From assembly GCA_019752335.1 (NCBI GenBank), contig JAIEMJ010000016.1, positions 1 to 64,000 on the forward strand: a DNA stretch of 64,000 nt. The letters are read 5' to 3'. The position numbers and the translations under genes were made by a program. Positions 23,479 through 31,798 of the stretch are shown here, piece by piece. The notes under the pieces were generated by a model. That model did no database searches and had not been told where the DNA came from. It was given only the letters and a program-made list of their open reading frames with translations. Origin of the DNA: Bryobacteraceae bacterium (GTDB taxonomy: Bacteria; Acidobacteriota; Terriglobia; Bryobacterales; Bryobacteraceae). Within the stretch, counting starts at the first letter, position 1. Every line of letters begins with the position of its first letter.

Positions 23479-24171
23479 GTGCACTTGAGCGAGCTGAATC
23501 TGTCTGTGTTGGCCTACCGGGCCGACCACTTTCACAAGACCATCTCCGACCGCACGCGTAAGGTGTATGATCGCGTTGCTTCGGTGTATCCGGCGTCGAC
23601 TTTCTTTTTCCATTCGAAGGCGCATCGCATGGCGCTGGAGATGAGCGAGATCCGCAATGGTGAGCAGGTGTTGGAGGTAGCCACCGGGTCCGGCGAGATG
23701 TTCCGCCGGCTGCTCAAACGGAATCCGGCGGGCGTAAATATTGGCTTTGATCTGTCGCCCAACATGGCGGCCTTCACCGAACGCCGCGTGCGCCGCGAAT
23801 TCCCGGACGCCCGCATGCTGCTGCAAGCGGTGGACGCGCGGCAGATGCCGTTTCGCGACACCTCCTTCGACCATGTGGTCTCCTGCTACCTCTACGAACT
23901 GCTGGACCACGAGGACATCCACAAGACGCTGCGCGAAATCCGCCGCGTGCTGCGTCCGGGTGGCCGCTTGACGGCGATTCTGATCGGGCAGAATGATCCC
24001 ATGTTCAACGAAGGCTACAAGGTGTGCGGCAAATTGGTGCCGGCTTTCTGGGGCCGCCAAGTGTCGAACCGGATGCCGGCATGGGTGGAAGAGGCGGGCT
24101 TTCGCATCGAAAAAGACCGGTCCACCCGGCAAGGCTTCTATCCGTCGCGCGTGCTGGTGGCGCAGCGTTAG
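23479..24171 (+). CDS. Class I SAM-dependent methyltransferase (UbiE-like)
   Basis: 230 residues. EQVLEVATGSGEMFRRLL is SAM motif I (acidic loop then GxG-like), NIGFDLSPNMAAF carries motif II, and QMPFRDTSFDHVVSCYLYELL is motif III; LREIRRVLRPGGRL follows as in UbiE/COQ5 enzymes. Substrate unknown. GTG 23479 is used here, but TTG 23485 has better spacing to the GAGG upstream. It starts 15 bases after the histidine kinase and may be co-transcribed. Confidence 0.82.
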   Translation: MHLSELNLSVLAYRADHFHKTISDRTRKVYDRVASVYPASTFFFHSKAHRMALEMSEIRNGEQVLEVATGSGEMFRRLLKRNPAGVNIGFDLSPNMAAFTERRVRREFPDARMLLQAVDARQMPFRDTSFDHVVSCYLYELLDHEDIHKTLREIRRVLRPGGRLTAILIGQNDPMFNEGYKVCGKLVPAFWGRQVSNRMPAWVEEAGFRIEKDRSTRQGFYPSRVLVAQR

Positions 24172-24287
24172 CCCTGGCGGATATACTGTAGGGAATTCGG
24201 CGATAAATTTTCAGGGGACATCGGGTACCGCAAAGCTCGCGGCCGGCGTCAAATGTGTTGGCCGTTAGATTTGAAGGAGCGTTCGAG

Positions 24288-24806
24288 ATGGTGAAGCGTT
24301 TATTGGCTTTGATGGTGTTGGGTGGCTTGGCCACGGCGGGCACAATGCTGGCCCAGGTGAAGGTGGCGATTATCGACCTGCAGAAGGCCGTCCTGAATAC
24401 GGCTGAGATTAAGAAGGCCCAAGCCGATCTCGAAACCAAGTTCCGCCCCCGCCAACAGGCCATGGCCAAGCTCGAACAGGACTTGCAGCAGATCCAGAAT
24501 CAATTGCAGACCGGCGCCGCCAAGATGACCCAGCAGCAGGCCGAAGACCTGCAGGCGACCGGCACCCGCAAGCAGCGCGAACTGCAACGCATGGGGGAGG
24601 ATCTGCAAGCCGACGTCGACCGTGAGCGGAATGAAATCTTGCAGCGCAGCGGCCAGCGCATGACCGATGTCGTGAAGAAGCTCGCGGAAGAGAAGGGCCT
24701 GGATGTGGTGATTGAAGCCTCGAACGCCATCTTCTTCAAGCCCACTTTTGACCTCACCGGTGACGCGACGGTCGCCTACGACAAGACCTACCCCGCGGCC
24801 AAGTAA
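24288..24806 (+). CDS. OmpH/Skp-family periplasmic chaperone
   Basis: 172 residues from ATG 24288, which has GAAGGAG 8 bases upstream. Signal peptide MVKRLLALMVLGGLATAGTMLAQ. The mature protein begins VKVAIIDLQKAVLNTAEIKKAQADL, the Skp/OmpH start (i.vvd...vl...ea.ka...l). A long charged coiled coil (residues 45-130) and the C-terminal VVKKLAEEKGLDVVIEASNAIFF follow. Skp trimers hold unfolded outer-membrane proteins in the periplasm; this genome has TonB receptors as clients. The following small gene may be co-transcribed. Confidence 0.85.
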   Translation: MVKRLLALMVLGGLATAGTMLAQVKVAIIDLQKAVLNTAEIKKAQADLETKFRPRQQAMAKLEQDLQQIQNQLQTGAAKMTQQQAEDLQATGTRKQRELQRMGEDLQADVDRERNEILQRSGQRMTDVVKKLAEEKGLDVVIEASNAIFFKPTFDLTGDATVAYDKTYPAAK

Positions 24807-24814
24807 GCAGATCT

Positions 24815-25270
24815 ATGTCTGGCTACCTCGAGAACTACGGCGCGGGCGAAGCCAAGCGGGAAGGGCTCGTGAAGTGGAGCCTGATCACCGCGGCCTGTGT
24901 GCTTGTGCTGTCCGTGGTGTTGTTCTACTCGTTCCGGCACTACCGGGAGCGCCAGGCGTTGAATACGTTTTTGGAGGCGCTGGAGAAGAAGGATTACAAG
25001 GCGGCCTACGCCTCCTTCGGTTGCACGGACGCGAACCCCTGCCGCTATTTCCCTTACGCGAGCTTCCTGAGGGACTTCGGTCCGGAAGGCACCTACAAGA
25101 ATCCGTCAGCGGTGAAGATGACGCAGAAGTGGTCCTGCGTGGGCGGGATTATCCGCGTGTTGGACTTTGGCGGGGGGAACGAAGCCGACCTGCTGATCGA
25201 CTACGACAAGCATATCGTCTCCTACGCCCCCCCGCGCAACATGTGGCGCGGCTGTACGATTCTGCCTTAG
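24815..25270 (+). CDS. Hypothetical single-pass membrane protein
   Basis: 151 residues with one transmembrane helix near 20-42 (VKWSLITAACVLVLSVVLFYSF), the charged N-terminus inside and the remainder likely periplasmic. The soluble part contains four cysteines (CTDANPC, WSC, RGC) that may form disulfides, and a ~90-residue region with LEALEKKDYKAAYASFG, reminiscent of DUF4878/NTF2-like exported domains. I do not recognise a specific family. It starts 8 bases after the Skp-like gene and overlaps the stop of the convergent toxin gene by 4 bases. Confidence 0.65.
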   Translation: MSGYLENYGAGEAKREGLVKWSLITAACVLVLSVVLFYSFRHYRERQALNTFLEALEKKDYKAAYASFGCTDANPCRYFPYASFLRDFGPEGTYKNPSAVKMTQKWSCVGGIIRVLDFGGGNEADLLIDYDKHIVSYAPPRNMWRGCTILP

Positions 25271-25665
25271 GGCTTTTCAAGTTTCACGATAATCTGCGGC
25301 AAATTGGCGAAGTGCTGGTCGAGGGTCAAGAGTGTTAGCCCATGTTCCCAGGCGGTCGCGGCGATCCAAATGTCGTTCGTTGGGATCGGCTTTCCCATCT
25401 TCCGTAGGTAGTACCAGATTTCGCTGTAACGGATGGCGGTTTGGGCGGTGATCGGCAGGACGTCGACACGTTGCCTCGCCACGAACGCGCCCAGGATCTC
25501 GTCAGAACGGTCCTTTGCCCGGCTGGATCCAAAGCCGTTCCTTACTTCGGCCAGCACTGCCGGGTTCAGGAATAGCATATTGGCGGATTGGAAGTGCGGT
25601 TCTAAAATCGGGTTGCCGCGCAGAAACGACGTCAGCGCGCAGCTATCCAGCAGCAGACCCTTCAC
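25267..25665 (-). CDS. PIN-domain ribonuclease toxin (VapC-like)
   Basis: 132 residues from GTG 25665, which overlaps the antitoxin stop (GTGA). The four acidic PIN residues are visible: Asp in LLLDSCALTSF, Glu in LAEVRNGF, Asp in PTNDIWIAATA and Asp in LLTLDQHFANL. Length and end match VapC/FitB nucleases, which cleave tRNA or rRNA when unbound. Upstream sequence in frame is part of the antitoxin gene and is not counted. Partner: the RHH-type protein before it. Confidence 0.88.
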   Translation of the reverse strand: MKGLLLDSCALTSFLRGNPILEPHFQSANMLFLNPAVLAEVRNGFGSSRAKDRSDEILGAFVARQRVDVLPITAQTAIRYSEIWYYLRKMGKPIPTNDIWIAATAWEHGLTLLTLDQHFANLPQIIVKLEKP

Positions 25666-25940
25666 GCCCAGGGAGCCTTCCAACCGGTTCCCGGTTGATC
25701 GGTCCAATCGCTGGGTTCAATCTGGCTCTGTTCCTCAATGATGGCGTCGATTTCGTCTGCCTCTTCCTGGCTTAGGCAACCGAACAAATCATCTAGGTCA
25801 TGGAAAGTCTTGGCAGGTTGAAGCGACTCGCTCAAGAGAGCAATCACGGCTTGGTTCAGGCTGAGCTTGTCCTTTTCAGCCCGGTCCCGAACCGCGAGAT
25901 CGATCTCCGGAGGCATGTTTCTGAGAGTGATAGCGCCCAT
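25662..25940 (-). CDS. RHH-type antitoxin (VapB/FitA-like)
   Basis: 92 residues from ATG 25940. MGAITLRNMPPEIDLAVRDRAEKDKLSLNQAVIALLSESL is the FitA/CopG-like ribbon-helix-helix (beta strand then two helices). The C-terminal acidic tail, with FGCLSQEEADEIDAIIEEQ, would wrap the toxin's active site. The module should repress its own promoter, but no clear palindrome was picked out upstream. The AT-richer DNA around 25950-26060 differs from the neighbourhood. Confidence 0.78.
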   Translation of the reverse strand: MGAITLRNMPPEIDLAVRDRAEKDKLSLNQAVIALLSESLQPAKTFHDLDDLFGCLSQEEADEIDAIIEEQSQIEPSDWTDQPGTGWKAPWA

Positions 25941-26092
25941 GCTCTTGATTGTAGCATTGATCGATGCATCATGCCTCAAGTTTTGATGCATGCACCAAAT
26001 TTTGTGGTTTTCCTCAATAAATTAAAGACTCTCTCTGTAACTCTCTCAAACTAATGTACTTATAGTCACGTCGGACGCAACTTCAAAGCCTT

Positions 26093-26098
26093 TATAAT
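26093..26098 (+). promoter_or_regulatory. Possible -10 box of the sigma/T2SS operon
   Basis: An exact TATAAT lies about 80 bases upstream of the first gene, but no good -35 is found 16-18 bases before it. It is the best candidate in the AT-rich gap 25941-26176. Confidence 0.3.
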
Positions 26099-26176
26099 CA
26101 GGCGGTTAGCGGGAGGGCACAAAATCAGCTTTCTGGGTGAGGTACGATAGGGCGTCACCGACTTTTTCCGCACCCC

Positions 26177-26770
26177 GTGCGTCTTCAACAACGGAGCCCA
26201 GATTTGATCTTTCGAGAAGTCGAAGATCGCGACCTTATCTTGCAAACCAGAAAAGGGAAGGTGGAGGCCTATAACCTCCTCATTTCCCGCTGGGAGAAGC
26301 GTATCTACAACTACGTCCTCCGGTTGGTGCGCAATCGTGAGGACGCGCTGGATCTGACGCAGGACGTCTTCTTGAAGGCGTACCAAAACCTGAACAAGCT
26401 CGACGATGTGGAGCGCTTTGGACCTTGGCTGTTCCGCATCGCCCATAACGAGACGTTCTCCTTGTTGAGGCGGCAACGGCCGGACCGCGTGGAGCTAAAC
26501 GAAGCCATCGCGGAGGACCCTGGGTCTACCCCTTTTGAGAGTGGGGGAGGCCGGCTGTTGCCCCTTGAATTATCGATGGCGGTGACCGCGGCCCTGGCGC
26601 GGTTGAAGCCGGAACAGCGGGAAGCGGTGATGTTGAAGGTGTTTGAGGGCTTCAAATTCGAGGAGATTGCTGAGATCCTTGAAACGCCCGTCTCCACCGT
26701 CAAATCCCGTCTCTACACCGCGTTCGACCAATTGAAAGACGTGTTAGCGCCCGCGGGAAAAACGGTATGA
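26177..26770 (+). CDS. ECF sigma factor heading the type II secretion operon
   Basis: 197 residues from GTG 26177; a TTG at 26204 with GGAG 8 bases upstream is a likely alternative. Region 2: YVLRLVRNREDALDLTQDVFLKAYQNL and FGPWLFRIAHN. Region 4: LKPEQREAVMLKVFEGFKFEEIAEIL then TPVSTVKSRLYTAFDQL. It would recruit RNA polymerase to its own regulon. The stop overlaps the anti-sigma gene (ATGA), and all genes to gspD follow in the same direction without real gaps except one insertion, so it probably belongs to the secretion operon. Confidence 0.88.
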   Translation: MRLQQRSPDLIFREVEDRDLILQTRKGKVEAYNLLISRWEKRIYNYVLRLVRNREDALDLTQDVFLKAYQNLNKLDDVERFGPWLFRIAHNETFSLLRRQRPDRVELNEAIAEDPGSTPFESGGGRLLPLELSMAVTAALARLKPEQREAVMLKVFEGFKFEEIAEILETPVSTVKSRLYTAFDQLKDVLAPAGKTV

Positions 26771-27366
26771 GTGACCTCGATCTAAAAGCATATTTATTCG
26801 GCGAGTTGCCGGAAGCGGAGCGGCGTCGCGTAGCGGCGCACCTCGAGAGTGATCCCGCGGCGCGGGAAGAGTTCGCCCGGCTGGAGCGGACTGAGGCCTT
26901 GCTTGGCTACGTGCAAAGCGAAGAACTGCCGCGGCGCATCGCCTTCGTTTCGGACAAGGTTTTCGAGCCGACGCTGTGGCAGCGCTTCTGGGCTTCGGGT
27001 CCGCAGTTGGGATTCGTCGCCGCGTCGCTGCTGGCCTTGGCGATCGTGGGCCACGGCTGGCTCACTCGCCCCGTCGCCGCTCCGATTATCCAAACCGCGA
27101 AAGTGGACGAAGCCGCTGTGCGCGCCGTAGTGGCGAGCGAGGTGAGCGCCCGGATGGCCGAAGTGATCCGCCAGGTGAGCGCGACGCCGAACTCCGATCA
27201 GCGGACCGCGCAGATGATCGCCGTCGCCGTGAAGCAAGCCGAAAAGAAGGCCGAGTTCGACCGTGCGGCAGACCGGCTCACCTTCCAGGAGAACTTCAAC
27301 CTGATGCGCAAGCTGATCAGCCGCGACCAAGTGGCCAGTTACCAGCGTCCGATGGGGGAACGATGA
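26767..27366 (+). CDS. Probable membrane anti-sigma factor
   Basis: 199 residues, start overlapping the sigma stop. DLKAYLFGELPEAERRRVAAHLESDPAAREEFARLER is an anti-sigma-like N-terminal helical segment, but it lacks the HxxxCxxC zinc motif of the ZAS class. One transmembrane helix lies near residues 80-97 (LGFVAASLLALAIVGHGWL) and the C-terminal ~100 residues would be periplasmic and partly coiled-coil. The role, holding the preceding sigma factor at the membrane, is inferred from position and shape. Its stop overlaps the next start. Confidence 0.75.
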   Translation: MSDLDLKAYLFGELPEAERRRVAAHLESDPAAREEFARLERTEALLGYVQSEELPRRIAFVSDKVFEPTLWQRFWASGPQLGFVAASLLALAIVGHGWLTRPVAAPIIQTAKVDEAAVRAVVASEVSARMAEVIRQVSATPNSDQRTAQMIAVAVKQAEKKAEFDRAADRLTFQENFNLMRKLISRDQVASYQRPMGER

Positions 27367-27866
27367 AACGCCTCCTGCTCGCCTGCCTGCTTGCGCTGCC
27401 GGCCTTTAGCGATAAGCAGACCGTGGATCGCAACCTGATTGGCCAGCTGGAGCAGAACTGCAATCGCCGCATCGAAACTCTTTACGATGACCCGTACATG
27501 CTGCTCGGGCTGACGCGGGGCGTCTATCTTGAAGGCTACGGCGTGGTGCTTTCGGCCGAAGTGAATTTGGCGATAACGCCCGGCGCGACGCCCTTTCGCA
27601 TGGCCATGAGTGACGAAGAGAAAGCTGCGCTGCGCAAGAAAAAGCTCGACCGTTTGCCGGGCCTGAAGCAGGCTATGCGCGAGGTGCTGACGACGTCGGC
27701 GAAGGCGCTACAGCCCATGGCGGCGGGCGAGCAGGTGGTGCTGGCGATTACGTTGATGAATCGTTCCTTTGAGCAGACCCAAGGCCTGCCTTCGCAAATC
27801 GTGATGCAGGCGCCGAAGCAGAGCCTGCTGACGGGTACGCCCGCCATTCAAGTGCGGGAGTACTAA
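27363..27866 (+). CDS. Exported protein of unknown function in the T2SS operon
   Basis: 167 residues from an ATG overlapping the anti-sigma stop. Signal peptide MKRLLLACLLALPAFSD. The mature part is mixed alpha/beta with YMLLGLTRGVYLEGYGVVLSAEVNLA, KKLDRLPGLKQAMREVL and GEQVVLAITLMNRSF; one Cys (QNCNRR). I know no named family. Position between anti-sigma and gspE suggests a periplasmic sensor or accessory that tunes the sigma switch or secretion assembly. Confidence 0.65.
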   Translation: MKRLLLACLLALPAFSDKQTVDRNLIGQLEQNCNRRIETLYDDPYMLLGLTRGVYLEGYGVVLSAEVNLAITPGATPFRMAMSDEEKAALRKKKLDRLPGLKQAMREVLTTSAKALQPMAAGEQVVLAITLMNRSFEQTQGLPSQIVMQAPKQSLLTGTPAIQVREY

Positions 27867-27867
27867 C

Positions 27868-29517
27868 GTGGTACCGGCGCCGCAGCGGCTCGGCGAGATG
27901 TTACTCGGGCGGAAATTCATCACCGCCGACGACTTGGAGCGCGCGCTCGAAATCCAAAAAGAGCGCGGCGAGAAGTTGGGCAAGATTCTCATCGATCTTG
28001 GCTTCGCCGCCCAGCGCGACGTCCTCACGACGCTGGCCGAACAGTTACACGTCGAGTTAGTGACGCTCGAAGGGCCGCTGCTCGTTACTCCCGAAACCGA
28101 GCGTCTTTCGGCCCGCTTCCTACGGCAGTCGCGCGTGCTGCCCGTGGCGCAGGATGACGGCACACTGACTCTCGCGATGGCCGATCCGCTCGACTTTGAG
28201 ACGCTGTCGGTGGTGCGCTCCACCACTGGCCTGCGGGTGCGCGCGACCCTGGCCGCTGAGGGCGAACTCGGCGAAGCGCTGGATAAATACTACGGTGAGT
28301 CCGCGAAGCGCGATGACTTCGAGGGCGATGGCCAGGAAGCCGCGGCCGACCTGGAACAACTGCGCGATATGGCGAGCGAAGCGCCCGTCATCCGCCTGGT
28401 AAACGCGACCATCGCCGCCGCCGTAGAGAAGCGCGCGAGTGACATTCACATTGAGCCCTTCGAGCGCGAGTTCCGCATTCGCTTCCGCATCGACGGCGTG
28501 CTGCAGGAACAGGAATTGCCGCCCAAGGAAATGAAGGCCGCCATCATTTCGCGCGTGAAGCTGATGGCCAAGCTCAACATCGCCGAGCGGCGCTTGCCGC
28601 AAGACGGCCGCATCAAGATCAAGGTGCTGGGCCGCGAAGTCGACTTACGTGTCTCTACCTTGCCCACGCTCTACGGCGAAAGCGTCGTCATGCGTTTGCT
28701 GGATCGCTCGCAGGGTGACTTTTACGACTTACAAAGTTTGGGCTTTGACCAGCACATGCTGGATCGCATGACTTACTACACGTCGTTACCGCATGGCATT
28801 CTTTTTGTGACGGGGCCCACGGGCAGCGGCAAGTCGACGACGCTTTATTCGGCGCTGAAGCGCATCAATCAGCCGGACAAGAAGATTATCACCATCGAAG
28901 ATCCGGTGGAGTATCAGATGGACGGGATTAACCAGATCCATGTCAATCCCCAGATTGGGCTTACTTTTGCGGCCGGTCTGCGGCACATTGTGCGTCAGGA
29001 TCCAGACGTCATCATGGTGGGCGAAGTGCGTGACCGGGAAACGGCGGACGTCGCCATCCGTTCGGCGCTGACTGGCCACTTTGTCTTTTCTACTTTGCAT
29101 ACCAACGACGCTCCCAGTGCGATTACTCGTCTCACCGATATGGGCGTCGAGAATTATCTGATCTGCTCTTCGCTGGTAAGCGTGTTGGCGCAGCGTTTGG
29201 TGCGTAAGATTTGTCCCCGCTGCCATGCACCCGCGGGAAAGCACCTGACTCCGACCGGAGACGAGATTGAAGTCTTTCGCGGGAAGGGTTGCGAGTATTG
29301 CTCCGGTACGGGTTATCGTGGCCGCGTGGGGATTTTTGAGTTGATGGAATTGAATGAAGAGATTCGGCGCCTGATCATGCGCAACTCAGATGCCAGTGTG
29401 CTGGTGGACGCGGCGCGCCGCAATGGCATGCGCACGTTGCGCGAAGATGGATGGCAGAAAGTGGCGGCGGGAGTTACCACCGCCGATGAAGTCACCCGAG
29501 TGACGCAGGAGTTCTAA
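27868..29517 (+). CDS. gspE: Type II secretion ATPase GspE
   Basis: 549 residues from GTG 27868. The N-terminal T2SSE_N domain (LGEMLLGRKFITADDLERAL) is followed by the conserved RASDIHIEPFE, Walker A GPTGSGKST near 315, Asp box TIEDPVEYQ, Walker B DPDVIMVGEVRDRETADVAI, and the zinc-binding tetracysteine loop (CPRC...CEYC) near 450-475. This is the cytoplasmic hexameric motor driving pseudopilus assembly. It starts one base after the unknown exported gene, consistent with one transcript. Confidence 0.94.
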   Translation: MVPAPQRLGEMLLGRKFITADDLERALEIQKERGEKLGKILIDLGFAAQRDVLTTLAEQLHVELVTLEGPLLVTPETERLSARFLRQSRVLPVAQDDGTLTLAMADPLDFETLSVVRSTTGLRVRATLAAEGELGEALDKYYGESAKRDDFEGDGQEAAADLEQLRDMASEAPVIRLVNATIAAAVEKRASDIHIEPFEREFRIRFRIDGVLQEQELPPKEMKAAIISRVKLMAKLNIAERRLPQDGRIKIKVLGREVDLRVSTLPTLYGESVVMRLLDRSQGDFYDLQSLGFDQHMLDRMTYYTSLPHGILFVTGPTGSGKSTTLYSALKRINQPDKKIITIEDPVEYQMDGINQIHVNPQIGLTFAAGLRHIVRQDPDVIMVGEVRDRETADVAIRSALTGHFVFSTLHTNDAPSAITRLTDMGVENYLICSSLVSVLAQRLVRKICPRCHAPAGKHLTPTGDEIEVFRGKGCEYCSGTGYRGRVGIFELMELNEEIRRLIMRNSDASVLVDAARRNGMRTLREDGWQKVAAGVTTADEVTRVTQEF

Positions 29518-29518
29518 G

Positions 29519-30730
29519 CTGACTAGCTTCTACTTTAAAGCCGTGGCGCCCGACGGGCAGGTTCGCACCGGATCCTTTCCGGCAGATAGCGACAAGCGCG
29601 TCGCCGCGGAGTTGCGCCGGCAGGGGTTGACGCCGGTCTATATTGGCGCGTCGCCGCAGCGTTCGGCCTTTGACCTGAAGTTACCCGAGTTCGGCGGTGG
29701 ACGCCGTAAGAGCGTCCTCTATTTCACGCAGGAACTGGCGACCCTGCTTAGCGCGGGCGTGCCGCTGGATCGCGCGCTTTCGATTTCGAACGAACTTACC
29801 GAGCAGAAGTCCTTCCAAGCGGTGGGCGCCGAGGTTTTGCGAGCGATCAAGGGCGGCAAGACGATGGCTGATGCACTGGCCATGCATCCGGCTTACTTCA
29901 GCGAAATCTACGTCAACATGGTCCGCGCCGGTGAGGCGTCGGGCCAGTTACAAACGATGTTTGACCGTTTGGCCGAATTCGAGCGCACCCGCGATGAACT
30001 GCGGGGCTACGTGATTTCCGCGTTGGTGTATCCGGCGTTGCTGGCCACCGTCGGACTCTGTTCGGTGATCGTATTGCTGTATTTCGTCGTACCGCGGTTT
30101 GCGCAGGTATTTCAGGAGTCCCGCATCGCGATGCCGTTGCCGACGCAGGTGATGCTGCAGGCAAGTCTATTTGTGCGCACCTATGGCCTCTTCCTGTTGA
30201 TCGCGGGCACGGGCTGTCTGGTGTCGTTTCTCTATTACATCCGCACGCCGGAAGGCCGGTTGTGGTGGGACACGGCGCGGTTGAAGTTACCCGTCTTGGG
30301 CGATGCGCTGCGCAAGATGGAGACGGCCAGGTTTGCGCGGGCGATGGGCACTTTGGTGGGGAATAGCGTGCCGTTGGTGCAGTCGATTCAGATTGCGGGC
30401 GCGATCATGACGAATAAAGTAATGGCGAATGCGCTGGGTCCGGTGATGATGGGTGTGAAGCGCGGCGAAGGGATCGCGACGCCCTTGAAGCGTTCCGGGG
30501 TCTTTCCCTTGTTGGCCGGGCACTTACTCACGGTGGGCGAGGAGACCGGTCGCTTGGACGTGATGTTTCAGCGCATGGCGGAGATTTACGAGACCGAAAC
30601 CAAGTCGGCGATTAAGCGGTTTACTTCGCTTTTCGAGCCGCTGGTGATTTTGGTGATGGGCCTGGTGATCGGCGTGCTGATCATTAGTATGTTGATGGCA
30701 ATTACGAGTATCAATGAGGTGGCGATATGA
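29519..30730 (+). CDS. gspF: Type II secretion inner-membrane protein GspF
   Basis: 403 residues if a CTG at 29519 is the start. It has AGGAG 7 bases upstream and restores the family's SFYFKAVAPDGQVRTGSF opening; the first standard codon, GTG 29543, would cut this off. Two T2SSF repeats are present (FTQELATLLSAGVPLDRAL and RFARAMGTLVGNSVPLVQSI) with three transmembrane helices near 170-195, 220-240 and 375-397. It is the membrane platform contacting GspE and GspL. Overlaps gspG by 4 bases. Confidence 0.9.
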   Translation: MTSFYFKAVAPDGQVRTGSFPADSDKRVAAELRRQGLTPVYIGASPQRSAFDLKLPEFGGGRRKSVLYFTQELATLLSAGVPLDRALSISNELTEQKSFQAVGAEVLRAIKGGKTMADALAMHPAYFSEIYVNMVRAGEASGQLQTMFDRLAEFERTRDELRGYVISALVYPALLATVGLCSVIVLLYFVVPRFAQVFQESRIAMPLPTQVMLQASLFVRTYGLFLLIAGTGCLVSFLYYIRTPEGRLWWDTARLKLPVLGDALRKMETARFARAMGTLVGNSVPLVQSIQIAGAIMTNKVMANALGPVMMGVKRGEGIATPLKRSGVFPLLAGHLLTVGEETGRLDVMFQRMAEIYETETKSAIKRFTSLFEPLVILVMGLVIGVLIISMLMAITSINEVAI

Positions 30731-31149
30731 GACAGCGGCGAGCCAATAGCGGCGTAACGTTGATTGAAATGCTGGTGGTGGTGACGATCATCAGCGTGTT
30801 TTTGTTAGTTGTCGGTCCGCGGTTGCTGGGCCAGGGTGATAAGGCTCGTCAGACGGCGGCGCGCCAGCAGATTCAGGGTTTTGAGCAGATGCTGGCTTCT
30901 TATAAACTCGATACCGGAGTATTTCCCACGACCGAGATGGGATTGAAGGCCTTGCGTGAGAAACCCGGGAATGTGAATAACTGGAATGGTCCTTATAGCG
31001 CGAAGGACATCCCGGTGGATCCCTGGGGTAACGCCTATGTCTATAAGTACCCAGGTGAGCACGGCGACGAGCCGGACATCATCTGCCTGGGAGCCGACGG
31101 CCAGCCTGGAGGCGAAACCATCAACGCCGACATCGTCAGTTGGAAGTAG
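30727..31149 (+). CDS. gspG: Major pseudopilin GspG
   Basis: 140 residues. The leader MRQRRANSG precedes VTLIEMLVVVTIIS, a type IV prepilin site with G(-1) and E(+5). The C-terminal part has the calcium-loop features of GspG (FPTTEMGLKALREKP, NWNGPYSAKDIPVDPWGNAYVYKYPG, EPDIICLGADGQPGG). It forms the shaft of the pseudopilus. Its last 14 bases overlap the RAYT gene on the other strand, and the palindromic insertion begins 3 bases after its stop. Confidence 0.95.
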   Translation: MRQRRANSGVTLIEMLVVVTIISVFLLVVGPRLLGQGDKARQTAARQQIQGFEQMLASYKLDTGVFPTTEMGLKALREKPGNVNNWNGPYSAKDIPVDPWGNAYVYKYPGEHGDEPDIICLGADGQPGGETINADIVSWK

Positions 31150-31798
31150 TTGTAGGACGGGCCCCCTGGCCCGCCTCCCCTAACAATGAGGCGGGCCAGG
31201 GGGCCCGCCCTACCGAAGCGCTTGACCAAGGGAAGTCTTCTGGTTTGGCGACGAGGCCAGCTTTGACCGGATTGTAATGAATGTATTCGACGATGCGCGC
31301 GAACTCCTTATCGTTACGCACCATGTGGTCAAAGCTCTCGGCTTGCCAGAATGCGGCACCGGTGCGATTGAGCGCGATGTTGGCTTGTTTGGCGGTAATT
31401 GACTTTAGGCTATGCATCAGTTTCGGCAAAGGAACGAGAGGAGTCATCAGTAGGTGAACGTGATTGGCCATAACGACGAAGGCATGCGTGTCGAAGTGCT
31501 TCAGCTTCGTCGCGTTGAAGCCGATGGCGTTGATGACGATTTCGGCGATTCCCGGATCTTGCAGCCACAATGGACCTTGCGGACGTTCCTCAAGAGCTGT
31601 CTCCAGTTCGCTGAAGTTCTGGGCTTGGTGATCGCTGGTCCACTTGCCGGGCGGAAGGCTACCGGCCAAGCGAAATGTCACGAAGATCGGGCGGCCCTGG
31701 TCGAAAAGGTGTGGCAGATGCCGGCGGTAAAAAGCCATAGCTATCCTATAGCGGGTTTTCGGCGGGAAAAATCTCATAAATATTTTTGCCACACGCAA
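31136..31798 (-). CDS. RAYT: REP-associated tyrosine transposase (Y1_Tnp)
   Basis: 220 residues at most; ATGs at residues 1, 8 and 21 are all possible starts. The HUH motif is HVH at 113-115 (VMANHVHLL), and the catalytic tyrosine lies in EYIHYNPVKAGLV (Y172/Y175); FWQAESFDHMVRNDKEF and PEDFPWSSA are RAYT hallmarks. Residues from about 207 to the end are encoded by the palindrome itself (GEAGQGARPT), so the natural stop seems lost. These single-strand transposases process GTAG-REP hairpins, exactly the elements on both sides. It lies antisense inside the gsp operon. Confidence 0.9.
   Translation of the reverse strand: MRVAKIFMRFFPPKTRYRIAMAFYRRHLPHLFDQGRPIFVTFRLAGSLPPGKWTSDHQAQNFSELETALEERPQGPLWLQDPGIAEIVINAIGFNATKLKHFDTHAFVVMANHVHLLMTPLVPLPKLMHSLKSITAKQANIALNRTGAAFWQAESFDHMVRNDKEFARIVEYIHYNPVKAGLVAKPEDFPWSSASVGRAPWPASLLGEAGQGARPTTTSN
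31152..31213. repeat. BIME-like inverted REP pair
   Basis: Two GTAG-REPs facing each other form a 26-bp stem (31152-31177 with 31188-31213) with one mismatch and a 10-base loop. Each arm is itself a palindrome (GGCGGGCC/GGCCCGCC). It lies between gspG and the 3' end of the RAYT gene and could also attenuate transcription of the downstream gsp genes. Confidence 0.88.
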
